A DNA stretch of 64,000 bases, taken from assembly GCF_028453695.1 (NCBI RefSeq), contig NC_135774.1:3906001-3970000 (forward strand), given 5' to 3'. Below the pieces are notes generated by a model, which was not told where the DNA came from, did no database searches, and worked only from the letters and a program-made list of their open reading frames with translations. The position numbers and the translations under genes were made by a program. This DNA comes from Augochlora pura (taxonomy: Eukaryota; Arthropoda; Insecta; Hymenoptera; Halictidae). Shown one piece after another: positions 39,701-53,159 of the stretch; the stretch's first letter is position 1, and each line of letters begins with the position of its first letter.

Positions 39701-42700
39701 AGGATCTAATTGTGCAATAATGGCATCAATCGGAATACGTATTCAACGAGTATTTGAAGAAAATTGAGGATATTTACGATTTACGAACCCGTTTTGTATG
39801 GTTTGTTTAGAATGGGTATCCGGCGAGACGACGATCTCTTGTTGACGATGCTCGATTCGAATCTTTGGTTGTGAAGCAGACCAAGCAAAGCGTTTTGGAG
39901 GAAGCCCGTCAACGCACGAATGGTAAGTGGTTGTTCATTGACGCTACTAAAATTAATTTTTACAGATGATATTGCACCCTAGATGTGTCATAAATGTTGT
40001 CTCATTAATGTAGTGTCTTAAGTGTCATATAGTAGGCGTTGTATCTTAGATATTGTATCATAGAAGTTATATCGTTTAAGTTAAAAGGTTTATAGTAGAA
40101 ACGTGTTGTCGATGTTGCATACATGTTTTACTTGCTGCTAGATTCGGACTCAGATCACCAGACCGAAATTATAGTCTCGAGTGACGACGAACAAGTGGAG
40201 ACGCTGCTTTGCGCCGCCAAGAATGGAGGTTTGTATTAATTATAAATTCGTTGCTTCTCGGTCAGCGGTGTCGACGTAATACAATATATTCAAATGATAA
40301 ATCACTGTCGTACGATATTCTCATATTAAAATTTTGACTCTTGTGTCGTTGCTCTGACCAGAGGTATTAGATGTTGCATTTGGCATGAATGTTGTCATTG
40401 ACTTGCAGAGGCGAAAGCGGAAGTTTCGTCGGACAGTGACGCTAAACCGGATGAGGATTATGACGATGGTAAGTGGATCTTTTATATAATTTAGTCTCGT
40501 TCGAAAGTCCTAGAAATTATCGAACATCGACGAAAAGTATAGAGAAGATGGAGCAAATGGAGGGTGAAATAACCCTTATATTTTTCGTTGACGGTAGTTC
40601 GGTCGAGCGCTTTCCTGACATTTGGTTGAATTACGAAGCAGAAACCCATTACCTTTGCTCTTCTTCGCCTTCCTCTTCCAGCCGGTCCTTACGACGCATT
40701 TTCGAATCCACTTTATCCATTTAGAATCGTATTAACTACGCAGACCCAATTTCTCAGCTCTGAGTGGTCACCGTATGCTCTCGATAAATGTATAACACAG
40801 TTATTCCCTCTTTGCTCCCTCGATCCCGATCCGTAGACGGTGCCGGGCACGTCCGTGGCTACAATAAGGGGTTACTTTATTTTTTTCCTCCTTCCACTCT
40901 CGAGTCGGCCGTATAAAAGTGGCCGGGAATAGACATTTCAAGGGAATGGACTCTGAATTGCTCGATTATTACTATCCACTGAAATCACTTAGCGTCTCGA
41001 AATGTCGCGCCGAGGAACGTGATCAGATTGCAGAAAGATTTGAAGCGGCGAATTAAAAGCTTTAGTTTTCTTCGAGTCGAGGATGAAAATCACTCGTTCC
41101 TATTCCGCGAATAATCCCAGGACGTTAACGCGTTGGTCCGAAACGTTGCAAGAGTTGCACGGTGAGAGAATGGTTTTTGCGTTTGATTATAGACGCCGGA
41201 TTGACTGAAGAGGAAGTGGTGTTGATGAAGACTATCGCCGAGAGTCCAGATAGCGAGCATACGGTACAGAAAGCGGCGCTCGTGTTGCGTCTGCGAGAAG
41301 GTATCGGATCCTTGGCTAGGATCTTGAAAACGATCGAGAACTTCAAGGGCACGGTGACCCATGTCGAGTCCAGACCATCGAAGCGAGAGGGCCAGCAATT
41401 CGACGTGCTGGTTAAGGTCGACATGAGCAAACAATGCCTGTTGCAACTGATCAGAAACCTCCGACAGAGTTCTGCGTTGGACGGCGTCAGCCTGCTCGCG
41501 GACAACTCTGTCAGCATCAAAGATCCGTGGTTTCCGCGTCATGCTTCCGAACTTGACAACTGCAACCATCTGATGACCAAATACGAACCGGATCTCGACA
41601 TGAACCACCCCGGCTTCGCTGACAAGGAGTACCGCGCTCGTAGGAAAGTGATCGCCGACATCGCTTTCGCTTACAAGTATGGAGACGCGATACCCAACAT
41701 TCCTTACACCGAGACAGAGGTCGAGACGTGGAAGCGCGTGTTTGACACAGTCGTTGATCTGATTCCTAAGCACGCTTGCATAGAGTACCAGAGAGTTTTC
41801 AAGATGCTGCAGGAAGAAAAGATCTTCGAGCCAAACCGCATACCTCAGCTGCAAGAGGTCAGCGATTTCCTGAAGAAGAACAGCGGATTCACTTTGCGAC
41901 CCGCGGCCGGGCTGCTCACCGCCAGAGATTTCTTGTCTAGTCTCGCGTTCAGGGTCTTCCAGAGCACCCAGTACATTCGCCACATTAAAACACCGTTCCA
42001 TACGCCGGAACCGTAAGTATTTTCAACCATTACAAGTAATTATTGTATCCCATCGATCTGATAATTTGGTTAACCCATTGAAGACGAACGTCGGCATAAT
42101 GGCTTTCTACAGTTTTTAAAGTGCAAATACATTTTAAATTATTTTGAAACGTTACATAATAATTTTAAGCGGTTAATCGGAGTTACTAGACGAAAGCAAA
42201 GGATTAACATTTTCAAATGATATTATTTTTTGCCGATTCTTCGGGTTCATGTATAAAAAATTCGAGCAGATGTGAACGATAGGGTAATCGATACTATGTT
42301 ATGACGACGAGGGTCGCATCCCGTTACACAGAGTACCATGATAATACAATTTCCAAGCCTCTCTAAGCTCGTAATGGAGCTCTAATTGGCTTTTAACGAC
42401 ACGATGGCGTTGATAATTCAGTTTCACAGTTGCGAACCGTTTCCGTGCGAAAGTAGCATGGGACGGATGTTGAGCATCGAATGTACTTTCTTTTATGCAA
42501 GAACGTCGTCGGACCATTCCAAACGTATCGACAATTACGTCAAGAATGATGTTACATAAAACACTGTCAATGTATAGTGAGATTAAGGAGTATTCCGTGA
42601 GATTGGTACTTACATTTCCACCTGCCAGCCAGTTTCACTAAACTTTAATAACACTATATAGGGCGACCTGTCCAGTAGATGAATAGAATAGAATTTTCAG

Positions 42701-45099
42701 TTATTTTGATATACTAAAGGAAAACATTATAAAGGCATCATTAGGAAATATTACTGAGGACAACTTGTTAGAACAATTTCTTAAGACAGTTAGTACCATT
42801 AAAGAACTTATTAAGAAATTTTTAACTGGTATGTGGAAAATCTGATATCCTGAAATCGTCGCAGGAAGACAATGTGTTGAGCTGCATGTTTGTAGAAATT
42901 ATTGTTATTTAATCCCTTAGAATTTTTTACCCTCTTTATAGCTTTTTCTAAAAGTGTAATATAAAATTCAGTGAAGATAAAGCTACAAATTGTCATGTCA
43001 ACAAAGTGGTATGACAAATATTATATTTTTCATGTAGTTATGAATATGATCAATCGCTGAATAGAATCAATGAATATCGCTTATTCATTGGACATGCCGC
43101 CAACTATAATAAACGATTGATTTGTTTAAATCCACATTTTCTCGTTTACAGAGACTGCATCCATGAATTATTGGGACACATGCCCCTGTTGGCCGACCCA
43201 GGCTTTGCTCAATTCTCCCAAGAAATCGGTCTCGCTTCGCTCGGTGCTTCCGACGAGGAGATTGAGAAACTGTCCACCATCTACTGGTTCACAGTTGAAT
43301 TTGGCCTTTGCAAGGAGGGTCAGGAGGTCAAAGCATACGGCGCAGGTCTTTTGTCAGCGTACGGAGAGCTGCTTCACGCGCTCAGCGACAAATGTGAGCG
43401 TAGACCATTCGAGCCGCAAACCACGGCGGTTCAGAAATACCAAGATCAAGAATACCAGCCGATATACTTCGTCGCGGAGAGCTTCGAAGACGCCAAAGAG
43501 AAATTCCGTCGCTGGGTGAGTATGCGCGGCTCGATAACGGAGATTTCGATGCCTGACGCGTTGCGCAGTAGCCGACTGTCCTCCTACGTCGATCATTATC
43601 ACGCCGTAGTGCTCGCTCATTGGTAACACGGCCGAATGCCTGTCAGGCGAATCTCTTAGACAAATTACTACTCGAAAAACAAGTAGAGGGATATAAAAAG
43701 ACACAAAATAGTGTATCATACATTCAGTGTCAGTCAAATGAATCCCTTAGATAAACTATTAAGAAAATAGAATGCAAAATAATAATGTACAAAACGGATA
43801 TAGAAAAATAGAATGTTATATATTGATCGCGAATTTTACGCATTTATAAGAATAATGAATAGATGAGACACAAAGTAGTAAAAATGGTTGAAGAGTTTAA
43901 TACCATTGCCATGATTTCCTTCATTATGACTCTGCGAGATAATTGTTGTTACCGATGGTCTTCATTCACTTTCATTCCTAGATTTTGATAACACCAGAAC
44001 TAAAGGGCATAGCCGATTAAGATGGTCAAAACTATCCTTAGAGGTTTTTCAATGGGTCATATACCGTTCGATATCTGACCAATAAAAACTCATCTGTGTA
44101 AAATTTTAACCCTGTAACTTGTCCGGGAGGGTAGTTACAGAGTAAATTAGATTTCGCGGTTTTCCGGCATTTTTCCATCTTTAGCGACTTTCTAAAATTT
44201 TGAAATAAATATGACATATTTTGGACATCAAGCCGCATGTTATAGAATTTTTTCAGATTTTTCAGTTGCAAGCTGTGATTATCAAAAATGAAAAACCAAA
44301 AAAAAAATCTGAGAATTGAAGATTTCTCGAAAACTTATGAATTTTCTATTTTTATATTAATTCCCTGATAAGGTACTATCATGGCTCGTGTACTCAATTT
44401 TTCTCAGATTTTTTGCTCGTCTGCAACATTGTCAACAAAAAATTAAAACTCAATGTGTCGATGATTTTTGCTGTCAGAAAGAAACATTCGTATTTAGTAG
44501 ATTATGTATGAAATCTTCACGAGTCTGATTTGTTGTAATACAAGTGGTTACGCATACTAACACTTTAATTTCTCGAGTTCTATTGATATTATATTAATAA
44601 TCCGAATAATTTATTGAATCATAATTTATTAAAGAAATCGCTTCTCAACGATATTTCAAGAAATTTTCAACTGTTGATGTTCGATTTTTAAATGGCTATT
44701 AGGAAACTGTTAGTACATAAAGTGTTCAGAAAATAAGCAAGGTTCTATTTTATTTTAACTTGTTATAATTGAGCTAGATAATTTTTCTTTTACAAGCTTG
44801 TTACTTATAGTTTAGCACACATTGTAGTTAGTTCGCATTCGCAAATTAGTTGCTGCGCAACGTTCGACTGCGTCGAAGGAATTATCGTTCAAGCGCGCTG
44901 AACTGTCGTTGCTGATTGAAATTTTTTGATTCAGGTGGCTACCATGAGCCGACCGTTCGAAGTGCGATACGATCCTCATACTCAACGCGTGGAGGTGCTC
45001 GACAGCGTCGACAGGCTGGAGAATCTTGTGTTTCAACTGAATACCGAGATGACACATCTCACGAACGCCGTCAACAAAATGAAGAAGTCTTTCGTGTAA
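33747..45099 (+). CDS. ple/TH: Tyrosine 3-monooxygenase (tyrosine hydroxylase)
   Basis: The enzyme converts L-tyrosine to L-DOPA using tetrahydrobiopterin, O2 and Fe(II). It is rate-limiting for dopamine and for cuticle melanisation and sclerotisation. Coding exons: 33747-33815, 39811-39922, 40142-40228, 40409-40468, 41193-42012, 43152-43515, 44935-45099. All have GT-AG borders and matching phases, giving 558 residues. The N-terminus MMAVAAAQKNREMFAIKK is the arthropod TH start. RRRSL places the PKA-type site at Ser32. An acidic stretch spans residues 61-109, the ACT-like regulatory domain about 137-212, and the catalytic domain follows. The iron ligands are visible as His387 and His392 (HELLGH) and Glu432 (VEFGL). 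The C-terminus (about 525-555) is the tetramerising helix. Drosophila TH forms are about 579 and 508 residues. Intron 1 is 6 kb. AATAAA lies at 45628-45633. Confidence 0.97.
40142..40228 (+). other. TH cassette exon 3 (acidic insert)
   Basis: An 87-nt exon flanked by phase-1 introns, encoding an acidic Ser/Asp-rich segment (SDSDHQTEIIVSSDDEQVE). It corresponds in position to the alternatively spliced acidic exons of Drosophila ple. Those exons are retained in the epidermal form and skipped in the neural form. Skipping it leaves the reading frame intact. Confidence 0.75.
40409..40468 (+). other. TH cassette exon 4 (acidic insert)
   Basis: A 60-nt, phase-1 flanked exon encoding EAKAEVSSDSDAKPDEDYDD. 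Joining exon 2 directly to exon 5 (RTN-DAGLTEEE) is in frame and predicts a 509-residue isoform, close to the 508-residue neural TH of Drosophila. Confidence 0.75.
42070..42207. mobile_element. TTAA-type MITE in TH intron 5
   Basis: The left end TTAACCCATTGAAGACG and the right end CGAAAGCAAAGGATTAA are imperfect inverted copies on TTAA borders. The interior shares TTTTGAAACGT with the copy ending near 12194. It lies just after the exon 5 donor and is non-coding. Confidence 0.5.
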
Positions 45100-45844
45100 G
45101 TCCCGCGGAAGGAGCTCATCCCCATAACACAAAACGGTTGTTTCTTTCGCGAATTGTCGAGCTTTACGATCGATCTTAGATGTGATCTAGATAATTACGA
45201 TGCTTCTAGTGATTGTTACGAGAATTCTACCGAGATCATGAAATTCAAAGTTTCTATCGCAACCTATCATCGGATCGAGAGAATTGCGAACTAGTACGTT
45301 GTATTTTAAAAGTATTGTGAATATTTCTTTGGGAAGACGTCGAGGTTATATCTCGACAGGTTCGGCGAAGCATGTCACTTCATCCTTTGGACGTCATTCT
45401 ACTTCGGCATCGAATCGTTTTCACTCTGTGTATAAAGTCGTCCATTCACATAATCGTACGCACGTGCGCGTGGCCAAACTGTCGATTTACGTAGAGTTTG
45501 AGGTCGAATTGATTTCCTGCGACACTGGAACGAAATCTCGTGTCATTTCTTCAATAGAAAAAGTATTACTGAAGTGTGTATAGGAAAAGTATTACTCTAT
45601 ACATCAAAGTATTATATTACTCCTAGCAATAAATTGTCAATGACATATTACCTCGAGCGTGAACGATTTTACTGTAGAACCAATCACGCGCATATGTGTA
45701 CGTATTTCATTATTTTCTTACGTTATACATAGTATATTTTATTTTATCGTAGTATTTCATTTTAATTATTATTAATATTATTATTATTATTATTCATATT
45801 ATTATTATTATTATTATTACTATTATTATTATTATTATTATTAC

Positions 45845-45878
<34 letters not shown>

Positions 45879-48012
45879 GAAAGTTTGAGTATTCACTACT
45901 GCGTGTTAAATTGCTTCGTGTAGACAAACGGTGAATATCCACCGCGATAGAAAAGTATTTTCCCGTGTCGTCTACACTTAGTCCAGCTGTGTCGCCAGAC
46001 GATTAGTATTAAAAGACAGAGTAGATCGTTTATTTTTGAGAATCGTTAATGGAATCATCAATTTCTTGGAAAACGCGATCATTTCTAGCGGTCGAGACAA
46101 GTATTCTTAGGGGAACAACAATCGCAGGTTCAACATCTTCACAGTCTCGTTGCCTTTCCTATCTCTTTGTATATTTTAGTTCCAATGATCTGTCTAATAG
46201 GTGAGACTGGGCTACCAAATAGCATGTTGTTTTCCGAGAAACTTGTTGCCATTCACGAATTTGCTTTGATAGCGAAGCGATAAAGTGTTGTGTTAGAAAC
46301 GCACTGTCTAGCGTGTAGTGCGAGTCCTTGCTTGTGCACCCTGTACTTTTTCCCATCGCTAACTCGTACCAAATACTTTTCGGAGTACGTATTAACGCGC
46401 GCGCCATTTTCATGCTTGCTCAGCGTTAGAAAATTATTATCGCGCGCACACTAGATTTCCATTGTGTAATATTGTAAAGTACTCAGAGCAAAATAAAAAC
46501 TTAAGATATGAATCTTATAAGTTGTACTGTTCACTCTCTCCAAGCGAAACTTGATTCCCTTACTTTATTCAATACAGTTAGAGTACTTCGAATTGCTTTT
46601 GAAGAGTGTAAATACGCGAAACAAGGAATTTCTCTGAATATACAGGTATTAACCTAAATGTAAGATTAAACGAGGATGGAAGATATTCTATTCTGTGGTT
46701 CGAAACGATGATATTAGAAAGTGAAGAAATTTCCAAATCAAGCTGTTGCTTTACATTGCAAATATTTTGTTACATCAAAAGATTCGAGGTTTACCGACAG
46801 TCACGATTGATGATTCACTAGTCACTAGTTGTTGATTCTTTAATTATCGTTTAAGTGCTACAAACTTGGAGATAATACCATTGTCAAGTTTCATGGTTTG
46901 AAACGTAAGAAATTACTAAGAGTATACCTACTAATACAAATAAAAGAATAAATCTAAAAAACAGTGGGAAATAATCCTAAAAAGTGCATTCTAACATCTC
47001 CCAGCTTCGTGCTGTTTCGGGATTTAGTATGTCAACAACTATGAAGAGAGATGATTACTATACAATTAATACAATTACATTTATGTAAACGTGCTTTGAT
47101 AAGAGAGAAAGATATCTGTATATCTATACTAATTCGTATTGTTAAACTGAATGTAAACATAAATATAATAATATTACTATAATTTAATAGTTATTTGTAG
47201 ACTTTGGATCTGTGGTACGAAATGAACATTTTTTTGCCTGAATTGCAAGAAATAGGAGCCTTCTTTAATAATTTCAACTCTTTCAATGTTTCCAGAGTGA
47301 TATTACTTAATTTTCACACTTCACGATTCTATAAATTACAAAGCGTATACTAAATCTATAGTAAAGCTAATTAAACTGGATCTTCTCACTTTTACGAGAC
47401 AATGCATGTAACCCAATTTTTCTGCCCGCTGGGTTTGATTTAAAGACCATTTGAGTACTCGTTTCTGTGCATTATATGCATTTAAATCGATACAATTGAA
47501 TAATCAACAATTATTATTAACACTACACCTACCAAATAGTAAACATAACTAACGTGCGTTCTCACATAAAAGTAAGGAAATGGAATTTATTTACATTTTG
47601 TATAGTTCTTCTGTAATAATTTGTTCAAGCATTTTGCATCAAATAATCTTGTAAAAACTTCGTAGAACTATAAAATAAAAAAATTATCACTCTATTGTGG
47701 TATTAATACAGCACTATTTCTACAAATTACTTTTTATATATAGATTATCTATACGTGGATTGCATGCATTGCACATGGATTGTATAGCATTTATCAACAT
47801 TTCGTTGACATTTATAAACACATATTGGTTCTATTACTAGCTTCAGCATCACGGATCGAAGTGAAATATGCTTCTTTATGGATTGCCTCGAGACGAATAT
47901 CACACCGATTATCGTCTCTACTGCCATCCGGTTGATTCGAATCATCATGACGATGCCCACGTAATGTCGGACATCAATCGATGGATGGAAGGTCGTGTCC
48001 CCTCTAACAGTC
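45100..48012. other. TH 3' UTR and intergenic spacer
   Basis: The TH 3' UTR probably ends shortly after AATAAA at 45628. An interrupted (ATT)n repeat occupies about 45760-45874. The rest is AT-rich. A minus-strand frame at 46159-46413 has no recognisable motif. TATATATA near 47735-47743 is a possible but unverified core promoter for the gene starting at 48013. Confidence 0.5.
45766..45874. repeat. Interrupted (ATT)n microsatellite
   Basis: About 30 ATT units with a few ATC/ACT interruptions, just past the TH 3' UTR. Confidence 0.95.
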
Positions 48013-51000
48013 ATGAAAATCTTGGTCGTACTCGGCGTGCTTGCGATACAGTGCGCCGCAGCTAAATCATGGAACAGCGATAGTAAGTGACGAGTGTGTC
48101 GAAATTGTTGATTGAAATAACTTTGGCATTCAATTTGTCAGGTTATTTGGAGGAATCTTTCTCTTTTTTTGGTTGGTTCAACTACTTGAAACGTCTCTCG
48201 ATAATAGCGTTACTGCTATCAGCAGTGATTCTGTATTATATTCCAGAATCTCGTCCATGTGAGTACCAAATTGATAAAACGAAAACTAATGAGTAGACTG
48301 CTTATGCGAGACACATTTTGTGGAGAATAATATAAGAAAAATTTCTTTTGTCTATTAAAAGTTTCGTTGCGATAAAAATATAATAAACATATTATGCATT
48401 TCTATGTAATGCGTATTTTAGAGATTTGCCACAAATGTATAAAGATTGACAGTTTACTTATAAGGTTTACTACTAGACGATGGATTTTATGCAGTTATGA
48501 TAAAAATGGGTAAATCAAATGTAAAATAGTAAAAAACGGTTAGATAGTTTGTTAATGTAATTGTATTACTGCTAATTTATTAAAATTATTAAGAAGAGAA
48601 ACAAATGCCTATGCAGTTACTGCTTATTGCTATTGATGAAAACAGTTTGAATGAATTGATGAAGACTATTTTGTATCACGATCCGCCGTCGAAATTTATT
48701 ACAAAGCGACACATGTTTCAAACAACTAACTTACTAACTTATATAATTTTGTTGTTAATCTATTACATGGACCCTGCTAAATGAAACGTAAATTCTTATT
48801 TGGTCAAATGATTTAAAGATGTTTGATTTTCTGCAGTAATCCTTGAATGAAAACACAAGTTTCAAAATGGGTTAATGATATACTTCTTTCACAGATGCGC
48901 GCCGAATTTGTTACACTGTAATCGACATCACGGCGAGTGCTTTGAAATCGGCACTCAGCGCTTGCGAAAGCGACGATGTGTTCGAAACCATCAAATCCAA
49001 ATACCATCGTTCAAAATACGAACGATCTTCAAACCGACGTTCGCGAGAGGGTCCAGAATATGAAAACTTCAAGCGTGCGCTTGATTGCAACTCGAAACTG
49101 AAAATAAGTATGGACGACGATGGATTACACGAGTCAGTTTAAAGAACCTTCTCTATTTCTTCAATACACAATAGAAGTTGAAAAATATCTCCCACTACAA
49201 AATCAAATCCATTTGAAATCTACAAACAGCTGATAATTCTTTGGAATTTTACGAATCACTTTTATAAATTATAGAATTAAAGATAGGAAATGTTATTTAA
49301 AAAATTATTTTCTAAAGACAAGTAAGAAACGAAACTTTATTTGGAATAAGTACAATATTTTCAAACATAAAAGTTATTGTTGATATTGCTAGAGTTATTG
49401 AAACAGTCGAAAGTCTAACCTGGTGTTAAAATATTACCAAATCTCTCTACTACTAATAAGCATCTTTACTGTAAATTGTACTCATGGAACAAGTTTATTA
49501 TAGATTTGTTATAAATATAAATAACATATTTTACAGAATGCGAGAAAAGAAAAAATTACTAAAACAGCAAAGTAAAGATAGTCGACAATCTCGTCATTAC
49601 CTACGAAGCAGCTTCAGTAAAAAGGATTCTGACTTTTGCGTGGAAACACAACCGTCTTATTTTTATACCGACCGAGTGGGCGATTTTTCGAAGCCCGTTA
49701 AATCGAATTTACGTGGTCTGAATAGGTGCAATGACTCGGCTGAAAATTATGCACTTTTAATCAGGTACAGTTGTATTACGTTAAGAATTCATTTCTTTAA
49801 GAGAATTGCTGTGGCTGATATAACGATAGTCCTGTGACGCTTTAGATGTGCCTATCAGAATTGATAAAACATTACTTCCTTATGTATTGTGTATAGTTCA
49901 ACATTTTGACTGTCACGCCAACACTCTCAAAAATTTCATAAAAGTTAAGCATTTTCAAATTAAAATTGAGAAATGAAGTTGTATGACGTCAATTATTTTT
50001 TCAATATCCTTACGTTTTGCGAATCTTAATAAAATTAGGAATGTATAATAGATTAGCATAATAATTAATTTTCTTTGAGCAAGTATATCCGTTTAAATAA
50101 TAAACCCACATATAGTCGACGTGGTAGTGAAATTGTTGAACGCTGCCAGAAAAATCGATGAGTGTTTAAATTATTACCATTTTCTTTCGCAAAGCTAAAA
50201 GATCTTAATTTTTACTTACAGCGGTAGTCCGCGTCAAATGGCTGCGCTGGATCAAAAGTATGAAAAAGGTGACGTCGTCCTGGTCCAGGATCCGTATTGT
50301 AAAATGGAATACAAAGACTGCGGCACATCGACTGACAGACTATCAACGAAAACAGAAGCTTCGTTTTCGGAATCAGAAGGACCAACGAGGGATAACAATA
50401 ACTACGCGGAATCAGTAATTCGTTAATAGACTATTATGATTAGCTATTCTTAGTGTTTGTATCGGTAATATTCGCGCGAATCAAAACAAACCTAGGGACA
50501 TTTTATTTGAAACGAATATAAGAAATAACTATTTGAAATAATTCATTTGAAGCCAATTTATTTGAAATAGTTGCAATTACAAATAATGAGCTATTTCGTT
50601 ATTTTGTATTTCAAATACAACAGAAATCATAATCCTCAAAATAGTATGAATCGAAAAGATTTTATTTTAAGATTTCATTTTATATTATTTCTTTGTTTTA
50701 CTTTCAATTTAATTAAAAAAAGTATATTTGAAATTACATTTTAGATTAAAATCGTTATATCAATTCTGTAATTGCGTATTGAAAAATTAATTCAGGGAAT
50801 GGAAACGTACGTTAAAGACGTCGATCTGACGTTTATACCGGATGCTAAGGCTTCAAAGAATTTTGAATACTCAAGATTTCAATCGAGTTTATATGAGTGT
50901 GGAACTGGATGTTGTGGCAGCAATGGGTGTTCGATATCATATGCGGAAATAAATGAGAATTCTAACCCAGAATTATCTCACGAAACTAAAAACGTATTAA

Positions 51001-51742
51001 AGTAATTGACATTCTGACAATGTAAACATTGCATGGCAAGACGTTACAAGTTTATAAACATTGTTATCAGATCATCGAAGAGCCTGACGAACCCAAAATC
51101 TAATGGAAAGCTGGAGGAAACCTGTACGATTCACGGTGGTCACAGTCGTGTATTGAATTCAAGTAATATGACCAACGATCGAAGAGTGAATTTTCAAAAC
51201 GAGGATGAAATCATGGCACAGGTAATTGGTTATAACACATATGAGTCTTATGATTTGACGTTTGCATTACAGGATGGTCCAGAAATCTAGTTACACTCGG
51301 AAAAGAGTGATTCCGGATATGAAATATAAAAGTTAAAAGATCTAGTTCTATAATAATATTAAGAATAAAAATTAATTATTATAATACAATATAAACATAG
51401 AAGTAGACGACTTATAATTTATTATTTTCTCTTCAGAAAGATGAAGAACCTACAGTTCCGCGAAATACTTCATCGTCGAGGTGTGTCCATAAGAAAAAGG
51501 CAGCGGATCTCCGACATATTGACGTTTCTTATTTGACTGACCGCGGAGGCGAAGCTGATGACGAAAACTCTCAAGTTGGAGGATGCCAAAGTGCCATGCA
51601 CAATTTCGATGAGATGCCTCAGAGGGAGAATTACGTACATAAAACCTATTCGGATGATTCGATCTTCGACCCCGACGACATTTATACAAGGCCTATTCTG
51701 AAGAGTACGTTAAGAACACAACGACTCGTATTTCATCATTGA
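48013..51742 (+). CDS. Single-pass membrane protein, family unknown
   Basis: Eight exons join in one frame with AG/GT borders throughout: 48013-48082, 48142-48258, 48895-49132, 49537-49764, 50222-50414, 50796-51001, 51071-51221, 51437-51742. They total 502 residues. Residues 1-17 (MKILVVLGVLAIQCAAA) look like a signal peptide. Residues 42-57 (LSIIALLLSAVILYYI) form one membrane segment, followed at once by a basic stretch (YARRICY). From about 90 on the protein is polar and probably disordered: Arg/Ser/Lys-rich, then Asp/Glu/Ser-rich. It has a Cys cluster (ECGTGCCGSNGC) in exon 6 and an acidic motif near the C-terminus (YSDDSIFDPDDIYTRP). The weakest join is exon 3, donor CGA|GTCAGT. Without it a stop at 49140-49142 gives 144 residues. 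AATAAA lies at 51997. I do not recognise the family, and the function is unknown. Confidence 0.7.
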
Positions 51743-52724
51743 ATCTATCGGGCTAGTAAAAATGATCGAATCTATATTTTTTACTTTAAAGTTGTTTAAA
51801 TTATATATACTCTTATTTATTAAATTATTTTTATACAGCAACGCATGCCAGTGATTTATAGTACTCGGTAGGTGTAGTGTTAAGAAATTAATGAAGACTG
51901 GAAGTTCCAGACATGTTTTGTATCTTGTGATACAATCGATTTTAGAACTAACAGATAAAATTATTAAAATAATCGATTCGTGTGTGACTCTAGTACAATA
52001 AAATTCAATACCTTGTGAAATACAGTTTTGTCAATTTTATAAGAAAATGCAAATCTTGACTGCACTCTAGTTTTATTATTATAAAGTCATCTATTTGGCA
52101 AGTTATTAAATAAATTCTAAATCTCGATAAACAAATTCTTGTATTTTCATAAAAAGTTGTAAAGCAATTCGTTTGGACTATTCGGCGCCACTATTCTACA
52201 TGACAAAAAAATAAGTGAAATATACAGAATAAAATTGTTGTAAAATAGACTCCGTTTTTGAGAAGATCGATATTAAAAATTCGACAAATATTTTAATATT
52301 CACAAGTACAATAGCCCGATTATGAACAAGAGTCTCATTAGACTCGCATTCAATGGCACATATACTTGAACATATTTAATAATTGCCTGAAAGTCAAACT
52401 GTTCATAATCATATTTTATTTAACCTTTGACTAGGTTTAGAAATTTACTTTGATTGTGACATATTTGAATAAATTAAATTTGACTAGCATTTGCAGAATG
52501 CAAAAGTTCTAAGATAGCATCCACAATAATAATTTTTAACTTTCCAGTTTCGGTTATATTAATTAATTAATCTTGATATTGTAGGAGTTTTTTATGCTGA
52601 GATTACGCAATTGACGAGTTAAAGGTACACAAAATATAATACTTTATTCATGAACCCAATCTCTGCACTGAAGAGATTAAATACTGTTAAACGTTACAGA
52701 TCTACGTGTTTTATAAACGTGAAA

Positions 52725-53090
52725 ACTCGTATCCTGTTACAGATTTTGTGCTCCAAGTTAATCCTTTTGTAAGTCATACTCATCTTTTTGCAAATGAAAT
52801 TAACACTTTTGCAAGTCGTATTCACCTTTCTGCAAATAAAATTCACTTATTTGTAATTACTTCTAATAAAATTCATATTAAATTGAAAATTCAATGCTAT
52901 TCTATAAATATTTATTGGAGTTTGATGAACTCCAATGGTTAGTTTTATTTGTAAACAATTGAATATGATGTTCAAAATCATGAATTTGGAGTGAAAAAAG
53001 GTGAACATGATCTATGAAAGGATTAAGTCGATAAAGTTAAGTTGGAGTGCAAAAAGGTGAATACTTTATAAAAAAGGATCAGTGATGATT
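52725..53090. repeat. Degenerate inverted repeat cluster
   Basis: Units resembling CATCTTTTTGCAAATGAAAT and GTATTCACCTTTCTGCAAAT lie on the plus strand at about 52745-52850. Their inverted counterparts (GTGCAAAAAGGTGAATAC, GTGAAAAAAGGTGAACATG) lie at about 52990-53085. The result is a long imperfect palindrome, possibly a decayed MITE. Confidence 0.45.
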
Positions 53091-53159
53091 GAAAAAATCA
53101 TAAAGATACTCATCACTTAGTCGCAACAACTGGGCGCAAAACACCTATTTTTCTGATGC

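Noticed and set aside
41090..42001. 303-codon minus-strand open frame
   Set aside because: It lies fully antisense to TH exon 5 and exists because the coding strand's codon pattern excludes stops on the other strand; no motif and no splice context.
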